Made by a program: the position numbers and the translations under genes. Shown in pieces: positions 16,997-25,803 of a stretch of DNA of 64,000 bases. The notes under the pieces were generated by a model, which searched no databases, had not been told where the DNA came from, and saw nothing but the letters and a program-made list of their open reading frames with translations. The number at the start of each line of letters is the position of its first letter. Position 1 is the first letter of the stretch. This DNA comes from Melioribacteraceae bacterium (GTDB taxonomy: Bacteria; Bacteroidota; Ignavibacteria; Ignavibacteriales; Melioribacteraceae). The DNA lies in contig JAHBUP010000001.1 of assembly GCA_019638015.1 (NCBI GenBank), positions 1,830,424 to 1,894,423 of the forward strand. The letters run 5' to 3'.

Positions 16997-17381
16997 CCTC
17001 TTTCACCCAAGTTTTAATACCCTCAATTTGATTTTTGGTTAATGCGGGATAACCGAATGGGGGCATTATATTAACGCCGGTTCCTTCAATTGCCCAAATT
17101 AATTTACTGTTTTGCGGCAAACCGGGAGCAACTACTAAAAAATCTAAAGTGGTGTTAGTGTGACTTGTCAAACTTAATCCACCGGAGCGAGATGCATCAT
17201 CATGGCATCCGGAGTTGGTGCACTTTGCATTAAACACTGGTTGCAAATGTTTATTATAACTAATATCAGTGGTTGGAATTAGTATACTATCGATACCAGT
17301 TAGTGTATCATCACATGCTGATAGGAGCACTATAAAAATAAATGAGAAACTTAAAAGAATATTAATTATGTTTTTATTCAT
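16980..17381 (-). CDS. Small lipoprotein with heme c-like CX4CH motif
   Basis: A 133-residue protein with a lipoprotein signal (hydrophobic residues 8-19, then LLSAC, lipidated cysteine C22). The mature part has LQPVFNAKCTNSGCHD, an expanded heme-binding motif with four residues between the cysteines, followed by IMPPFGY which could supply an axial methionine. This matches the planctomycete-type or DUF-like cytochrome c domain found in many Bacteroidota lipoproteins, where CX4CH is usual. A role in electron transfer at the inner face of the outer membrane is inferred. No partner oxidoreductase is nearby. Confidence 0.72.
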   Translation of the reverse strand: MNKNIINILLSFSFIFIVLLSACDDTLTGIDSILIPTTDISYNKHLQPVFNAKCTNSGCHDDASRSGGLSLTSHTNTTLDFLVVAPGLPQNSKLIWAIEGTGVNIMPPFGYPALTKNQIEGIKTWVKEGAKNN

Positions 17382-17478
17382 CTTAGTCTTATATTTTTTT
17401 CGTAAAGATATTCGTACTCACTAATTTATTCAATTTAATTTTAACCATGGAACAATTTTTACATTCACTGAGGGAAAT

Positions 17479-18810
17479 ATGAAGAAAATGAAATTATTAT
17501 TACTGTTAATTGTATTCTTCCTTGGCCACAATTTGAATGTAGCTCAGGATTTGCTTCAATCCGGCCCACTTGTTGGTTATTCAGCGATGAGAGAGGTAAT
17601 GTTGTGGGTTCAAACTAAATCTGAGGCTAAAGTAAAATTTTCTTACTGGAATATTGAATCACCAAAGAAGATTGAATTTACTGACGAATTACTTACGGAA
17701 AAGAAGGAGGGCTTTACCGCCAAACTGATTTGCGATAAGCTGGAGCCGGGGCAGAAATATAAATATGCCCTTTATATAAATGGAAAAAAACAAAAACTAA
17801 ATTATGAATTGAATTTCCAAACACAGGAATTATGGCAATGGAGAAAAAACGCACCTGATTTCTCCTTTATAACTGGAAGCTGTGCCTATATTAATGAAAC
17901 GGAGTATGATAGACCTGGAACTCCTTATGGCGCTAACTATGAAATTTTTAACCATATACAAAGTAAGAAAGCAGATTTTATGCTTTGGCTGGGGGATAAT
18001 TATTATTTACGGGAAGCCGATTGGGATTCATGGAGCGGAATAATTAAAAGGATTACACATACCCGATCTCTTAGGGAACTACAGCCTATTTGGGGTTCTA
18101 TGCATCATTACGCTACCTGGGATGATCATGACTTTGGTCCTAACGACAGTGACAGAGGATTCTGGAATAAAGATAAAACTTATGAAGCATTTAAATTATT
18201 TTGGCCAAATCCTTCCTTTGGCTTTGATGGAAATAAATCGGTTACTACTTTTTTTCAATGGGGTGATGTTGATTTTTTCCTATTAGATGATAGAACATTT
18301 AAAACTCCAAATTTTCGGAAAACTGGAAAACGTACATTGTTGGGTGATGCTCAGATTGAATGGTTAATTGATAATCTTGTGTCGAGTCGAGCAGCATTTA
18401 AGATTATTGCTTTAGGTGGGCAATTTCTAAATCCAAATGCCGGTGGTGAAAACTATTCAACCTATCCAGAAGAGAGGCAAAAAATATTAAAATTAATTGA
18501 AGATGAAAAAATTGATGGAGTAATATTTTTAACAGGCGATGTTCATCGTTCAGAAATCACAAAATTTAACCGAGAAAATAATTATCCACTTTATGATTTT
18601 ACAATCTCCCCATTAACTGCGGGTCCTTCCCGTGAATATCCTAATGATTGGCGTTTGGAATCAACTATGGTACTGGATAGAAATTTTGCACAAGTATTGG
18701 TATCCGGGGAAAGAAAAAATAGAGTAATTACTTGGAATTGTTATAATTGGAAAGGGGAGAAAATGTGGAGTTATTCCATTAATGAAAATGAATTAAAAAT
18801 TAAAAAGTAA
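17479..18810 (+). CDS. PhoD-family metallophosphatase (alkaline phosphatase D-like)
   Basis: A 443-residue exported protein with a signal peptide at residues 1-22. An N-terminal fibronectin-like domain (residues about 25-115, WVQTKSEAKVKFSY) precedes the phosphatase domain: FITGSCAYIN, DFMLWLGDNYYLREAD, YATWDDHDFGPND, DRTFKTP and FLTGDVHRSEI. These are the metal-ligand blocks of PhoD and phospholipase D-type phosphodiesterases. It would release phosphate from diesters or monoesters in the periplasm. It stands alone between the lipoprotein gene and tRNA-Ala; no PHO box could be identified. Confidence 0.88.
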   Translation: MKKMKLLLLLIVFFLGHNLNVAQDLLQSGPLVGYSAMREVMLWVQTKSEAKVKFSYWNIESPKKIEFTDELLTEKKEGFTAKLICDKLEPGQKYKYALYINGKKQKLNYELNFQTQELWQWRKNAPDFSFITGSCAYINETEYDRPGTPYGANYEIFNHIQSKKADFMLWLGDNYYLREADWDSWSGIIKRITHTRSLRELQPIWGSMHHYATWDDHDFGPNDSDRGFWNKDKTYEAFKLFWPNPSFGFDGNKSVTTFFQWGDVDFFLLDDRTFKTPNFRKTGKRTLLGDAQIEWLIDNLVSSRAAFKIIALGGQFLNPNAGGENYSTYPEERQKILKLIEDEKIDGVIFLTGDVHRSEITKFNRENNYPLYDFTISPLTAGPSREYPNDWRLESTMVLDRNFAQVLVSGERKNRVITWNCYNWKGEKMWSYSINENELKIKK

Positions 18811-18922
18811 CTTTAAAATAGAATTTAGGGATTGTCACTTCATAATAAGTTTTTTAGATTTGGCGCAGTTAAATTAGAATGTATTAACTCAATACTCATC
18901 ACTCTTCGTTCTTAACTATTAC

Positions 18923-18995
<73 letters not shown>

Positions 18996-19017
18996 CTTAA
19001 AACAACCCATCCAAAAA

Positions 19018-19272
19018 ATGTACTCGGTTTATATCCTTCAAAGTCTTAAGACCAAAAAATATTACATCGGCCATACCGATTCTTTGGAACGAAGAATTCA
19101 TTAACATAATTCCGGATATTCAAAATCGACAAAACATGGAGTCCCATGGGAGTTAGTTTATCATCAAGAATTTAATACTAGAAGCGAAGCAGTCCAATTA
19201 GAAATGAAATTGAAAAAAATGAAGAGTAAAGATTATTTATGTGGGATAATTTCTGGGAGAGCGCCCCGATGA
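19018..19272 (+). pseudogene. Broken GIY-YIG endonuclease-like gene (UPF0213 type)
   Basis: Reading from ATG 19018 gives MYSVYILQSLKTKKYYIGHT, the start of a single-domain GIY-YIG protein, but an in-frame TAA at 19102-19104 stops it after 28 residues. The same frame then continues without frameshift as HNSGYSKSTKHGVPWELVY and SEAVQLEMKLKKMKSKDYL, the expected rest of the family. The stop replaces the residue before HNSG, consistent with a single nonsense change. The frame ends at TGA 19270-19272, inside the duplicated tRNA-Ala 3' segment, so the last codons (GRAPR) come from tRNA sequence. It begins 22 bases after the tRNA gene. Readthrough is possible but there is no sign of it. Confidence 0.85.
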
Positions 19273-19311
19273 AATCGGGGAGGTCAGCGGTTCGATCCCG
19301 CTTAGCTCCAC
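19253..19311 (+). repeat. Partial tRNA-Ala copy (3' half) with replaced anticodon arm
   Basis: 19253-19263 repeats the D-loop segment CTGGGAGAGCG, and 19280-19311 repeats 32 bases of the tRNA-Ala variable loop, T arm, acceptor 3' strand and following base without mismatch. The anticodon arm between them is different: CCCCGA-TGAAA-TCGGGG, a perfect hairpin that as an anticodon arm would read GAA. The 5' acceptor and D arm are missing, so this is not a working tRNA. Confidence 0.88.
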
Positions 19312-19320
19312 AAAAAAAAG

Positions 19321-19350
19321 CCTTATTTCAATTCGAAATAAGGTTTTTTT
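19321..19350 (+). terminator. Intrinsic terminator after the tRNA/GIY-YIG unit
   Basis: CCTTATTTC (19321-19329) and GAAATAAGG (19335-19343) form a 9-bp stem with a five-base loop, followed by seven T residues. An A run precedes it, so it could act in both directions. Confidence 0.85.
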
Positions 19351-19429
19351 ACTTTAAATCATTCTTTAAGTCTTTTATTGACCCACAAAATGTCCCAGAA
19401 AAAGGATCTCAATTTCATCCAGCATTTTT

Positions 19430-19975
19430 TCAGTGTCCAACTTCAGTTTTTTGAACAAGAGAAGCAATCTGTGAGAAGTTATGTTGTAATCTCCTCAACT
19501 CACTTTCCAATTTATAAATTTTATAGGACTCAATAGATTCACGTCCTCCTAAAAGCCAATTGATATCACAACCTAAACGTACAAGTTTAACGAGTATACG
19601 AGCACCCGGTTCTCTTTTCCCACTAATATATTGCTGGAGTTGTTGAGGGGAGATAGTCATAGCTTCTGCAAGTTTTTTTAGTGTGCCATATTTTCTTTTA
19701 GCGAATAAGCGAATTCTCTCACCAATACCGAAATTAATATGATCATCATTAAATAGATCAAGGTTTTCGTTGCGTTCATCTTCAAAAAGATTCAATTCAA
19801 ATTGGTAATCATCTATTATTTGTTTTATCTGACTATATAGTTCATCATCAAATTGATGACTATCGTATAAAAGATAGGAGAGAGTTTGAATTTTCATATC
19901 AAGTCTTTCAGCAATCATGCTTAATTTGATTCCGAGAGTGTGCAGAAGATACTTAATTTCGTCTTGCTTCGTCAT
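19430..19975 (-). CDS. XRE-type regulator with two helix-turn-helix regions
   Basis: A 181-residue DNA-binding protein. Residues 8-45 (LGIKLSMIAERLDMKIQTLSYLL) resemble a short HTH. Residues about 85-145 form a clear XRE/Cro domain: GERIRLFAKRKYGTLKKLAEAM followed by ISPQQLQQYISGKREPG and ILVKLVRLGCDINWLLGG. The C-terminal 30 residues look like a coiled coil (YKLESELRRLQHNFSQIASL) that could dimerise it. It is divergent from the MATE pump gene with about 90 bases between them, so it may control that gene. This is inference from layout; no operator was identified. Confidence 0.78.
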   Translation of the reverse strand: MTKQDEIKYLLHTLGIKLSMIAERLDMKIQTLSYLLYDSHQFDDELYSQIKQIIDDYQFELNLFEDERNENLDLFNDDHINFGIGERIRLFAKRKYGTLKKLAEAMTISPQQLQQYISGKREPGARILVKLVRLGCDINWLLGGRESIESYKIYKLESELRRLQHNFSQIASLVQKTEVGH

Positions 19976-20070
19976 AAAATCTCAACCGCTTTTCTTGATA
20001 TATAGTTAATATATTAAAAAATACTAAATAAATACATTTAACATCTAATTTATCTCAATCAAAATTGGGC

Positions 20071-21480
20071 ATGACTAAATCTAAAAAAATTTTTGTAACA
20101 AAATTCAAATCAATATCTTTACCATGTATGAATTTAACAGAATTGGCAAAGAATTATCGCTATATCCTCCGAATTGCACTCCCAGCAATTGCCGGTTTAT
20201 CCACACAAATGATCGTATCATTGGTAGATACAGCAATGGTGGGCAGATTGGAAGATGCCCATTACTATTTAGCGGCAATGGGAATTGGCGTTTTTGCTAC
20301 TTGGGCTGTTGTAAGCTTATTTTCTAGTCTCGCAACCGGAACCCATGTTTTAATTGCCAGAAGATTTGGGGAGAAAAATTTTGATGATTGTGGCAGAGTT
20401 TTAAATACTTCTCTTATCTTATCAGCTGGGACTGGGGTGGTGATAAGCTTAATTGTTGTTGGTTTTTCACAAGATATTGCCGGTTTTTTTGCAGTTGACG
20501 ATAGAGTGTCCCTCTATGCGGGAGATTACCTGTATTACCGATTTATGGGACTTCCTTTTTTTCTAATTACAGTTTCATACAGAGGATTTTATTTTGGAAT
20601 TGGCAAAACTAAGATTTTCATGTTTTCAGGAATTCTCGTCAACTTCTTAAATATAATATTCAACTACATTTTTATTTATGGCGGTTTTGGGATTGAAGGA
20701 ATGAAATTAGCCGGTGCCGGGTTAGGATCAACACTCGCAACAATATGTGACGCATTGTTCTACATCATTGTATCGAGCACTCCCGGTTATAGAAATAAAT
20801 TTAATTATTTTAAAAAGTTTTCATTTATAAAAAGTATATCTAATTCTATTATAAAAATCTCCCTCCCTGTATCCTTACAAAATATATTTATTTTAATTGG
20901 TTTTTTAAGTTTTATCTCGATAAGCGGTTTAATTGGTACTGTTGAGCAGGCGGCGAGTACCGCTATTTTTTCAGCCCTATTAATTTCATTGATGCCCTGC
21001 TTCGGATTTGGAATTGCTGTACAAACTTTAGTGGGGAATAGCCTCGGGAGCGGTGATATTAAAAAGGCAAAACAGTATGGCTTTCATACGATGATCATAG
21101 CATTAGTATATACAGTCTTTATTGGAGCATTCTTCTTAATTTTACCTCAATTGGTGCTGCTTCTCACAACTACCGATAGGAATGTTATTGATACTGCAAT
21201 ACCTGCATTAAGAGTTGCTGCAGTGGGACAAATATTTTACGCGATCGGTGTTGTTTTAGCTAATGGTTTACAAGCCGTTGGAAAAACCATGTATGTAATG
21301 CTTGCGGAGGTATTGGTTAATTGGTTCATCTTTGTTCCTTTAGCATATTTCATGGGGGTTTATTTAGAATTCGGATTAATTGGCGCCTGGTGGGCTTTAC
21401 CATTTTATGTGATTATTTTTGCTCTGCTTATATATGCAAAATTCATGAGAGGGGACTGGACTAAATATAAAAATGTATAA
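20071..21480 (+). CDS. MATE family efflux transporter
   Basis: A polytopic membrane protein of up to 469 residues with about twelve hydrophobic segments. ILRIALPAIAGLSTQMIVSLVDTAMVGRL is the usual first helix of MATE/DinF proteins, with PAIAG and DTAMVG clearly present, and LIARRFGEKN and GFGIAVQTLVGNSLG follow in the expected order. It would export drugs or metabolites by sodium or proton antiport. The start is uncertain: ATG 20071 gives a lysine-rich leader of 19 residues, whereas ATG 20128 (MNLTELAKNYRYILRI) matches the family start better; neither has a good Shine-Dalgarno sequence. The XRE regulator is divergent. Confidence 0.9.
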   Translation: MTKSKKIFVTKFKSISLPCMNLTELAKNYRYILRIALPAIAGLSTQMIVSLVDTAMVGRLEDAHYYLAAMGIGVFATWAVVSLFSSLATGTHVLIARRFGEKNFDDCGRVLNTSLILSAGTGVVISLIVVGFSQDIAGFFAVDDRVSLYAGDYLYYRFMGLPFFLITVSYRGFYFGIGKTKIFMFSGILVNFLNIIFNYIFIYGGFGIEGMKLAGAGLGSTLATICDALFYIIVSSTPGYRNKFNYFKKFSFIKSISNSIIKISLPVSLQNIFILIGFLSFISISGLIGTVEQAASTAIFSALLISLMPCFGFGIAVQTLVGNSLGSGDIKKAKQYGFHTMIIALVYTVFIGAFFLILPQLVLLLTTTDRNVIDTAIPALRVAAVGQIFYAIGVVLANGLQAVGKTMYVMLAEVLVNWFIFVPLAYFMGVYLEFGLIGAWWALPFYVIIFALLIYAKFMRGDWTKYKNV

Positions 21481-21532
21481 AAAATTAATACTTGACATTC
21501 TTGATGGCTAGAAATATATTTACCTCAGAAAA

Positions 21533-21925
21533 ATGAAAAACAAACTACTTATATCGATTTTCCTTCTATCAGCACTCACTATTTTTGCTGGTGCAGATCT
21601 ATTAAAGTTCGGTGCTAGAAGTAGCGGCGGAAACGTTGTTGTGAACTGGCAAACTTCCACAGAAACAAACGTTAAAGAATATGTGGTTGAAAGAAAAACT
21701 GTGAATGGTTCCTATATCGCAATTGGTTCAATAGAAACAAGAACAGACAAGAATTACGAATTTGTTGACAAATCTGCTTTTAAATCTTCAGATCAACTTT
21801 ATATTTATAGACTTAAGATTGTTGATAATGATGGCACATCATCCTATTCATGGGATGTTGCTGTTCCTCATAATGTATCAAGTGTAAAACGTACCTGGGG
21901 AAGTATTAAAGCCCTCTTCAGGTAG
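21533..21925 (+). CDS. Small secreted protein with fibronectin type III-like domain
   Basis: A 130-residue protein with a signal peptide (residues 1-20). The mature part reads VVVNWQTSTETNVKEYVVERK, then YRLKIVDNDGTSSYS, the pattern of the Fn3-like modules common in Bacteroidota-type secreted proteins. The last 12 residues (KRTWGSIKALFR) are basic and aromatic. It lies between the MATE gene and maf, probably as its own unit. I do not recognise a specific family or function. Periplasmic or surface location is inferred from the signal peptide. Confidence 0.65.
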   Translation: MKNKLLISIFLLSALTIFAGADLLKFGARSSGGNVVVNWQTSTETNVKEYVVERKTVNGSYIAIGSIETRTDKNYEFVDKSAFKSSDQLYIYRLKIVDNDGTSSYSWDVAVPHNVSSVKRTWGSIKALFR

Positions 21926-21947
21926 CAATACCATCGTACTGCCATAA

Positions 21948-22526
21948 ATGATTTCCACCACAAATAAAATTTATCTTGCCTCAAAATCACCAAGAAGAAG
22001 AAAACTATTAAAACAGTTAGGTATAAAATTCAAATCTTTTTCCGTAGATCTTGATGAAGAGATATTGGATGGAGAACATCCAATTAAAACCGTTAAAAGA
22101 TTATCCCTTCAAAAAATGGAAGAAGCAAAGAAACGCATTAAGTCGGGAGTAATAATTACCGCAGATACAATTGTTGTTTTAGATAAAGAGATAATTGGAA
22201 AACCCAGAGACTCAAAAGAAGCAGTTTTATTTTTAAAGAAACTTAGTGGGAAAACTCATACCGTGTTTACTGGATTTACGATATTTAGTTCATATAAAGA
22301 ACATACAATTACTCAGTATGTAAGAACAAATGTAAAATTTAGGAAAATAACTAATACAGAAATAGATGAGTATGTAAAAGGGGGAAGTCCGATGGATAAA
22401 GCCGGGGCTTATGGAATCCAGGATGACTTTGGAGCGGTGTTCGTTGAAAAGATTAATGGGTGTTACTACAACGTGGTTGGTTTACCGCTCGCTAAACTTT
22501 ACAAATCACTAATCGAAATTCTATAA
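21948..22526 (+). CDS. maf: Maf-family nucleoside triphosphate pyrophosphatase
   Basis: A complete 192-residue Maf/YhdE-type protein. The N-terminal KIYLASKSPRRRKLLKQLGI holds the SxSPRR motif of the family, followed by VIITADTIVVLDKEIIGKP with the catalytic aspartate, and SPMDKAGAYGIQ near residue 145. Characterised members hydrolyse dTTP, UTP or modified nucleotides and affect septation. The gene begins 22 bases after the small Fn3-like gene and ends 35 bases before the isocitrate dehydrogenase gene, all on the plus strand. Confidence 0.92.
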   Translation: MISTTNKIYLASKSPRRRKLLKQLGIKFKSFSVDLDEEILDGEHPIKTVKRLSLQKMEEAKKRIKSGVIITADTIVVLDKEIIGKPRDSKEAVLFLKKLSGKTHTVFTGFTIFSSYKEHTITQYVRTNVKFRKITNTEIDEYVKGGSPMDKAGAYGIQDDFGAVFVEKINGCYYNVVGLPLAKLYKSLIEIL

Positions 22527-22561
22527 ATCAATTAATAATACAACATAAACGGAAATATTAA

Positions 22562-24787
22562 ATGTCAATAAAAATAATTTGGACCAAAATTGATGAAGCT
22601 CCCGCACTAGCTTCTTTCTGTTTTCTTCCTATACTAAAATCATTTGTTAAAGAAACTGGAATAGAGGTTGAAGAGAAAGATATTTCTTTAGCAGGAAGAA
22701 TTCTTGCGAACTTTCCTGATCATTTAAATGAAGAACAAAAAATCCCGGATTATTTATCCGAACTGGGAGAAAGTGTAAAGTTGCCTGAAACAATTATTAT
22801 TAAGCTCCCTAATATTAGTGCTTCAATTCCACAGCTTCAGGAAGCGATTAAAGAATTACAGGCCAAAGGTTATAATATACCCGATTATCCCGAAGAGCCT
22901 AAAACGGAAGAAGAGAAAAAAATTAAGAATAGATATGCTAAGGTTTTAGGTTCGGCTGTAAATCCAGTTTTAAGAGAAGGTAATTCTGATCGGAGAGCTT
23001 CTGTATCGGTTAAGAAATTTGCTCAGAAATATCCTCATAAAATGATGAAACCTTGGCCTCAATCAGGTTCTAAATCAAAAGTCGCTCACATGGTGGACAA
23101 GGATTTTTATGGAACTGAAAAATCTTTGACAATGAAAAATGATGATATTGCTTCTATAGAATTTGTTGATTTAACTGGTAATGTTTCAATTCTTAAAGAA
23201 AAAATGAAATTAATTACTGGTGAGGTGATTGACGCCTCTGTTATGAATGTAAATGAGTTGAGAAAATTCTATGCCGAACAGATCGAAGCGGCAAAGAAAG
23301 ATAATTTACTGCTTTCACTCCATCTCAAAGCTACTATGATGAAAATTTCTGACCCGATAATGTTTGGACATGCGGTATATGTCTATTTTAAAGATGCGCT
23401 TGATAAACACGCAGATAGCTTGAAAGAGGTTGGGGCTAATGTTAATAATGGTTTGATGGATATCCTCGAAAAAATCAAAAAATTACCGGATGAAAAAAGA
23501 ACTGTTATTGAAAATGATATTAATAAAATTCTAGAAACGAGTGCTCCTCTTGCCATAGTTGATACAAGGAGTGGAAAAACAAATTTACATGTTCCTAATG
23601 ATGTTATAGTTGATGCATCCATGCCAAATGTTGTTCGTGACGGGGGAAAGATGTGGAACCGTAATGATGAGTTGCAAGATTGTATTGCAATGATCCCTGA
23701 TCGATGTTATGCAACTATGTATCAAGAAATAATCGAAGATGCTAAAACTAAAGGACAATTCGATCCAGCAACAATGGGCGCAGTCTCAAACGTTGGATTA
23801 ATGGCACAGAAAGCCGAAGAATATGGTTCGCATGACAAAACTTTTGAAGTCAAAAATAATGGTATTGTAAGGGTTATTAATTCAAAAAATGAAATTTTAC
23901 TTGAACAGCAAGTTGAGAAGGGTGATATTTTTAGGATGTGCCAAACCAAGAATGAAGCTATTAAAGACTGGGTTAAATTAGCTGTTAATAGAGCTAAGGC
24001 AACTGGCTCTCCTGCAATTTTTTGGCTTGATGAAAATAGAGGTCATGATAATGAAATCATTGCTAAAGTTAAAAAGTATTTAACTGAGTTTGATATAGCC
24101 GGACTTGAAATAAAAATTCTAAAACCGGTTGACGCAATGAAATATACTCTTGAAAGATCCCGCAAAGGATTAGATACAATTTCGGTCACAGGTAATGTTC
24201 TCCGCGATTATTTAACCGACTTATTCCCAATACTTGAGCTTGGCACTAGTGCAAAAATGCTCTCAATAATTCCATTATTAAATGGTGGCGGATTATTCGA
24301 AACTGGTGCTGGTGGGTCTGCTCCAAAGCATGTTCAGCAGTTATTGAAAGAAAATCACCTGAGATGGGATTCACTAGGTGAGTACTCTGCATTGGTTCCC
24401 TGTTTTGAAATGATTTTCGATAAAACAGGTAATAAGAAAGCAAAGGTATTGGCAGAAACACTTGATGTAGCAATTGGAAATTATCTAGAGAATTCGAAAT
24501 CCCCATCACGAAAAGTAAATGAAATTGATAATAGAGGAAGCTCATTTTACCTAGCTTATTATTGGGCTCAGGCTCTAGCCAATCAAAATGCTGATACAGA
24601 TTTAAGAGATCGGTTTACTAAAATTGCCAAAGAAATTGAAGCTAATGATAGTAAAATTGAGAAAGAACTTTTATCAGTTCAGGGTCAGCCTGTTGATCTA
24701 GGTGGTTACTTCTTCCCTGTAGATAAAAAAGCGTTTGCTGTTATGCGACCAAGTAGCATTTTTAATAAAATTATTGATGGGATGTAA
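22562..24787 (+). CDS. icd: Monomeric NADP-dependent isocitrate dehydrogenase
   Basis: A 741-residue protein of the expected length for the monomeric IDH family. KIIWTKIDEAPALASFCFLP at the start, VNPVLREGNSDRRASVSVKKFAQKYPHKM (the substrate loop, around residues 137-165), and later TKNEAIKDWVKLAVNRA and GTSAKMLSIIPLLNGGGLFETGAGGSAPKH are hallmark stretches. It oxidatively decarboxylates isocitrate to 2-oxoglutarate with NADP. It is not in an operon with the other tricarboxylate genes at 1-9261 and has its own terminator. Its presence raises the question of what the dimeric-type dehydrogenase at 8080-9261 uses as substrate. Confidence 0.95.
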   Translation: MSIKIIWTKIDEAPALASFCFLPILKSFVKETGIEVEEKDISLAGRILANFPDHLNEEQKIPDYLSELGESVKLPETIIIKLPNISASIPQLQEAIKELQAKGYNIPDYPEEPKTEEEKKIKNRYAKVLGSAVNPVLREGNSDRRASVSVKKFAQKYPHKMMKPWPQSGSKSKVAHMVDKDFYGTEKSLTMKNDDIASIEFVDLTGNVSILKEKMKLITGEVIDASVMNVNELRKFYAEQIEAAKKDNLLLSLHLKATMMKISDPIMFGHAVYVYFKDALDKHADSLKEVGANVNNGLMDILEKIKKLPDEKRTVIENDINKILETSAPLAIVDTRSGKTNLHVPNDVIVDASMPNVVRDGGKMWNRNDELQDCIAMIPDRCYATMYQEIIEDAKTKGQFDPATMGAVSNVGLMAQKAEEYGSHDKTFEVKNNGIVRVINSKNEILLEQQVEKGDIFRMCQTKNEAIKDWVKLAVNRAKATGSPAIFWLDENRGHDNEIIAKVKKYLTEFDIAGLEIKILKPVDAMKYTLERSRKGLDTISVTGNVLRDYLTDLFPILELGTSAKMLSIIPLLNGGGLFETGAGGSAPKHVQQLLKENHLRWDSLGEYSALVPCFEMIFDKTGNKKAKVLAETLDVAIGNYLENSKSPSRKVNEIDNRGSSFYLAYYWAQALANQNADTDLRDRFTKIAKEIEANDSKIEKELLSVQGQPVDLGGYFFPVDKKAFAVMRPSSIFNKIIDGM

Positions 24788-24850
24788 TTTTTCTGTAATT
24801 GAAAAATGAATTATTAATTTATGACGCTGTATTTTATGAGATTTGAAGAA

Positions 24851-24875
24851 AAGGCTTCTTATGGAAGCCTTTTTA
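24851..24875 (+). terminator. Intrinsic terminator after monomeric icd
   Basis: AAGGCTTC (24851-24858) and GAAGCCTT (24864-24871) pair with a five-base loop, followed by a T-rich tail. It lies 64 bases past the icd stop codon. Confidence 0.85.
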
Positions 24876-24966
24876 TTTAATTAAATAGGCTCTTTGTGTC
24901 AGTTATTCTTGATTTTAGGGCACGCTGTTGTTATTTTTCTAATACTAACAATAAATGGAGGACAAG

Positions 24967-25383
24967 ATGGCAGAAGATAATGGAATTGGAAAAGGATTAT
25001 TAGTCGGTTTCTTAACTGGTGCTGCGGTTGGTGCTGTAATTGCTCTTCTTTATGCCCCAAAATCGGGTAAAGAATTAAGGCAGGATATAAAAGAAAAATC
25101 TCAAGATTTTATGGAAGACGCCGAAAATTACCTTGAAAATGCAAAGGATAAAGCCTCACAATTGATTAATGATGGGAAAAAAAAATCTGAAAAATTGGTC
25201 TCCGACGCAAAAGTTAAGGTGGACCAATTATTAAATGAGGCTGAAAAAATTTTGGTAGATGCAAAAGAAAAGGCAGGTGCGGCAGTAAGTGGTAGTAAAG
25301 AAAAGTTGGAAAGAGAAGGTGACAGATTAAAGACTGCTTTTAAAGCTGGAATGGATGCATATAAAACTGAAAAGGAATCTTAA
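24967..25383 (+). CDS. YtxH-domain protein
   Basis: A 138-residue protein. The first 30 residues form a membrane segment with GKGLLVGFLTGAAVGAVIALLYAPKSGKELR, the YtxH signature. The rest is a long charged helix with repeats such as KDKASQLINDGKKKSEKLVSDAKVK, likely a coiled coil or LEA-like stretch. GGAGG five bases upstream of ATG 24967 fixes the start; an earlier in-frame ATG at 24955 overlaps that ribosome binding site. It is followed after 6 bases by a small membrane protein, and the pair is common in this phylum. YtxH proteins are linked to stress, but the mechanism is unknown. Confidence 0.85.
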   Translation: MAEDNGIGKGLLVGFLTGAAVGAVIALLYAPKSGKELRQDIKEKSQDFMEDAENYLENAKDKASQLINDGKKKSEKLVSDAKVKVDQLLNEAEKILVDAKEKAGAAVSGSKEKLEREGDRLKTAFKAGMDAYKTEKES

Positions 25384-25389
25384 AATATT

Positions 25390-25773
25390 ATGAGCATTTT
25401 AATCCAGATTGTATTGGTATTATTAATTCTTTCAGCTACTGCGTTATGTGTTTACCTAATATTTTACTTAAAAAGATTACTCATTCAAGTTGATGAAATG
25501 AGAAAAGATATACATCAACTTGTTGAAAAGACTGTACCTATCTTTGAAAAACTTGACGTGGCAGCTGATAAAGCAAATAAAATTGTATCAGAAGTTGAAG
25601 GTTATTGGGAAGATTTAGAGAATAGTATTAATAATCTAAAGCATAAAGTTTCTAATTTAACATCCTTCAATAAAACAACTACATCCGAAAATTCGGTTTC
25701 TGATTTTATTAGAAATTTAAGAGCTATTTCCCGAGGATTGGTTTCCTTTTGGGACGCACTTAAAAACAGGTAA
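25390..25773 (+). CDS. Small membrane protein, DUF948-like
   Basis: A 127-residue protein with one N-terminal transmembrane helix (residues 4-28) followed by a coiled-coil region (LIQVDEMRKDIHQLVEKTVPIFEKLDVAADKANKIVSEVEG). The layout, one helix plus a periodic soluble coil, fits DUF948-type proteins, which often accompany YtxH. The gene follows the YtxH gene by 6 bases and precedes the EF-G2 gene by 30 bases. No function is known; the assignment is by layout rather than by a sharp motif. Confidence 0.6.
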   Translation: MSILIQIVLVLLILSATALCVYLIFYLKRLLIQVDEMRKDIHQLVEKTVPIFEKLDVAADKANKIVSEVEGYWEDLENSINNLKHKVSNLTSFNKTTTSENSVSDFIRNLRAISRGLVSFWDALKNR

Positions 25774-25803
25774 ATTTCTAGTTTCATACAAGGAGAACTA
25801 ATC

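Noticed and set aside
19239..19454. A 71-codon frame across the tRNA remnant and terminator
   Set aside because: It reads through the duplicated tRNA segment and the terminator hairpin in a frame different from the GIY-YIG gene and has no protein-like pattern.
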